A stretch of 13,973 bases of DNA. Origin: an uncultured Candidatus Saccharibacteria bacterium. GTDB taxonomy: Bacteria > Patescibacteriota > Saccharimonadia > Saccharimonadales > Saccharimonadaceae. The DNA lies in assembly GCA_945916045.1 (NCBI GenBank), contig CAMEGH010000006.1:1-13973 (forward strand), in the 5' to 3' direction. Shown here in pieces: positions 13,107-13,973 of this stretch. Below the pieces are notes generated by a model. That model ran no database searches, had not been told where the DNA came from, and was given only the letters and a program-made list of their open reading frames with translations. A program made the position numbers and the translations under genes. The first letter of the stretch is position 1, and each line of letters starts with the position of its first letter.

Positions 13107-13973
13107 TTACGAAAGTTTTTCCAGCCGCGCGTATTCAGCATTAAGCTTTTTGCGCTGGCCAGAATCAAACAAAATCACCACCGCCATGCCGTCAATTTCT
13201 TCTACCGTACCTTTGCCAAACATGGCAGATTTAACGCGCTCGCCTTCTTGCAACATGACTTCATCGTAGAATGATTCTTCTGGTTCGTAGTGCAAGGCGG
13301 CGCTATTTTCGCTGGCGTGACCAATCCCCATGTCATCCAAAAAGCGTGACGGTTCGTTGTAGTTGCGCTGGCCAAATTGCAAGCGGCTAGCGGCATAGCT
13401 CAGGTGCAGCTCCTCTTCGGCACGCGTCATTCCTACATAACAGAGGCGGCGCTCTTCTTCGAGCTCATCCGGTTTACCGTCAGAAACGCGCGAATGCGGG
13501 AAAATACCCTCTTCCATGCCAGCCATAAATACCACCGGAAATTCCAACCCTTTGGCGGCGTGCAGCGTCATAAGCGTGACTTTTTTGTCACCCGCTTCTT
13601 GATCGGCGCTCGACATCAACGCGGCTTCTTCCAAGAACGTATCAAGATCGGCGTACGGTTTGGCTTCTGACACTAGTGCACCAATATTCTCAAGTTTTTC
13701 ATCAGCCTGCGGCGAGCCATCGTTAATAAAATTGCGGTATCCCACAATATCAATCGCGTATTCAATAATATCGCTCGGAGCAGCGTTTTGCTGGATTTTT
13801 ACCTGCACTAAACGGAGCGAATCGCCCAGTTTTTCGAGCGCGTTACGCGCCCGCACCGTAATGGTTGTTACCTGCGCAACGTTACAGAGCGCCGTAATAA
13901 TATCCATGTCGGTGGTGGCCTGCCACTGCATAAATTTGGTTTGGCTGGTAGCACCAATACCACGCGTTGGCAC
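13107..13973 (-). CDS. pcrA: PcrA/UvrD-type DNA helicase, C-terminal part
   Basis: 3'-5' superfamily 1 DNA helicase acting in nucleotide-excision repair and in clearing DNA-protein conflicts. Only the last 289 codons are in the window; the frame runs off the right edge. The visible part begins in domain 2 with VPTRGIGATS, the usual N-[VT]-P-x-RGIG block. It then has motif V VTLMTLHAAKGLEFPVVF (132-149), EEGIFPHSR, and motif VI EEERRLCYVGMTRAEEEL (172-189) with the arginine finger region. The C-terminal tail (about 243-288: GERVKSAMFGKGTVEEI ... AEYARLEKL) is the Tudor-like domain that in PcrA contacts RNA polymerase, separated by a short acidic linker. This favours the PcrA/UvrD branch over Rep. 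The stop is 77 nt upstream of the rpfB-like start. Confidence 0.94.
   Translation of the reverse strand: MPTRGIGATSQTKFMQWQATTDMDIITALCNVAQVTTITVRARNALEKLGDSLRLVQVKIQQNAAPSDIIEYAIDIVGYRNFINDGSPQADEKLENIGALVSEAKPYADLDTFLEEAALMSSADQEAGDKKVTLMTLHAAKGLEFPVVFMAGMEEGIFPHSRVSDGKPDELEEERRLCYVGMTRAEEELHLSYAASRLQFGQRNYNEPSRFLDDMGIGHASENSAALHYEPEESFYDEVMLQEGERVKSAMFGKGTVEEIDGMAVVILFDSGQRKKLNAEYARLEKLS

Noticed and set aside
1..13973. Search for CRISPR arrays, insertion sequences, tRNA, rRNA and defence genes.
   Set aside because: No regularly spaced repeats, transposase motifs, terminal inverted repeats, tRNA-like cloverleaf or rRNA sequence was seen.

Overview
The window (about 14 kb, roughly 50% GC) looks like a chromosomal segment of a reduced-genome Patescibacteria/CPR bacterium, most likely Saccharibacteria (TM7). 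This is an inference from several features: an abnormally short alanyl-tRNA synthetase, tight packing with 1-17 nt overlaps, a core of tRNA/rRNA maintenance genes, and an actinobacterial-style RpfB protein. No rRNA or tRNA was available to confirm it. TGA ends two genes inside ATGA overlaps, so UGA is a stop here. This argues against the UGA=Gly code of Gracilibacteria and Absconditabacteria.

Layout, left to right. Bases 2-304 hold the 3' end of an unrecognised + strand gene, which converges on alaS across a strong hairpin terminator (332-357). Everything else is on the - strand. alaS (387-2264) is alone behind its own promoter. Next, read right to left, comes a four-gene operon starting at 7176: cysteine desulfurase, DUF218 membrane protein, mnmA, and a SulP anion transporter carrying STAS and nucleotidyltransferase-like domains. 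Upstream of it is metG (10217) - tatD - two small unknown proteins, also one operon. A 200-nt non-coding stretch separates metG from rpfB-like (13029) - rsmA - YfiH-family, and the right edge holds the C-terminal third of a PcrA/UvrD helicase.

How the genes fit together. The desulfurase and MnmA form a sulfur-transfer pair for 2-thiouridine in tRNA. AlaRS, MetRS and RsmA are translation core. RpfB-like is a cell-wall muralytic enzyme. The set metG, tatD, rpfB, rsmA is a permuted version of a cluster known from Actinobacteria (and, with YabE in place of RpfB, from Bacillus).

The most interesting signals are: (1) a SulP-STAS protein with a C-terminal nucleotidyltransferase-fold extension; (2) promoters with extended -10 elements (TGn-TAyAMT) placed 6-8 nt before the ATG of alaS, nifS and metG, which predicts leaderless mRNAs; (3) an identical GYTCG-N7-GYTCG-TGS-TAYAAT architecture at the alaS and nifS promoters; (4) an AlaRS lacking both the linker beta-barrel and the C-terminal domain; (5) an unexplained + strand terminator-like hairpin in the 200-nt gap. 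I found no CRISPR array, insertion sequence, tRNA or rRNA.
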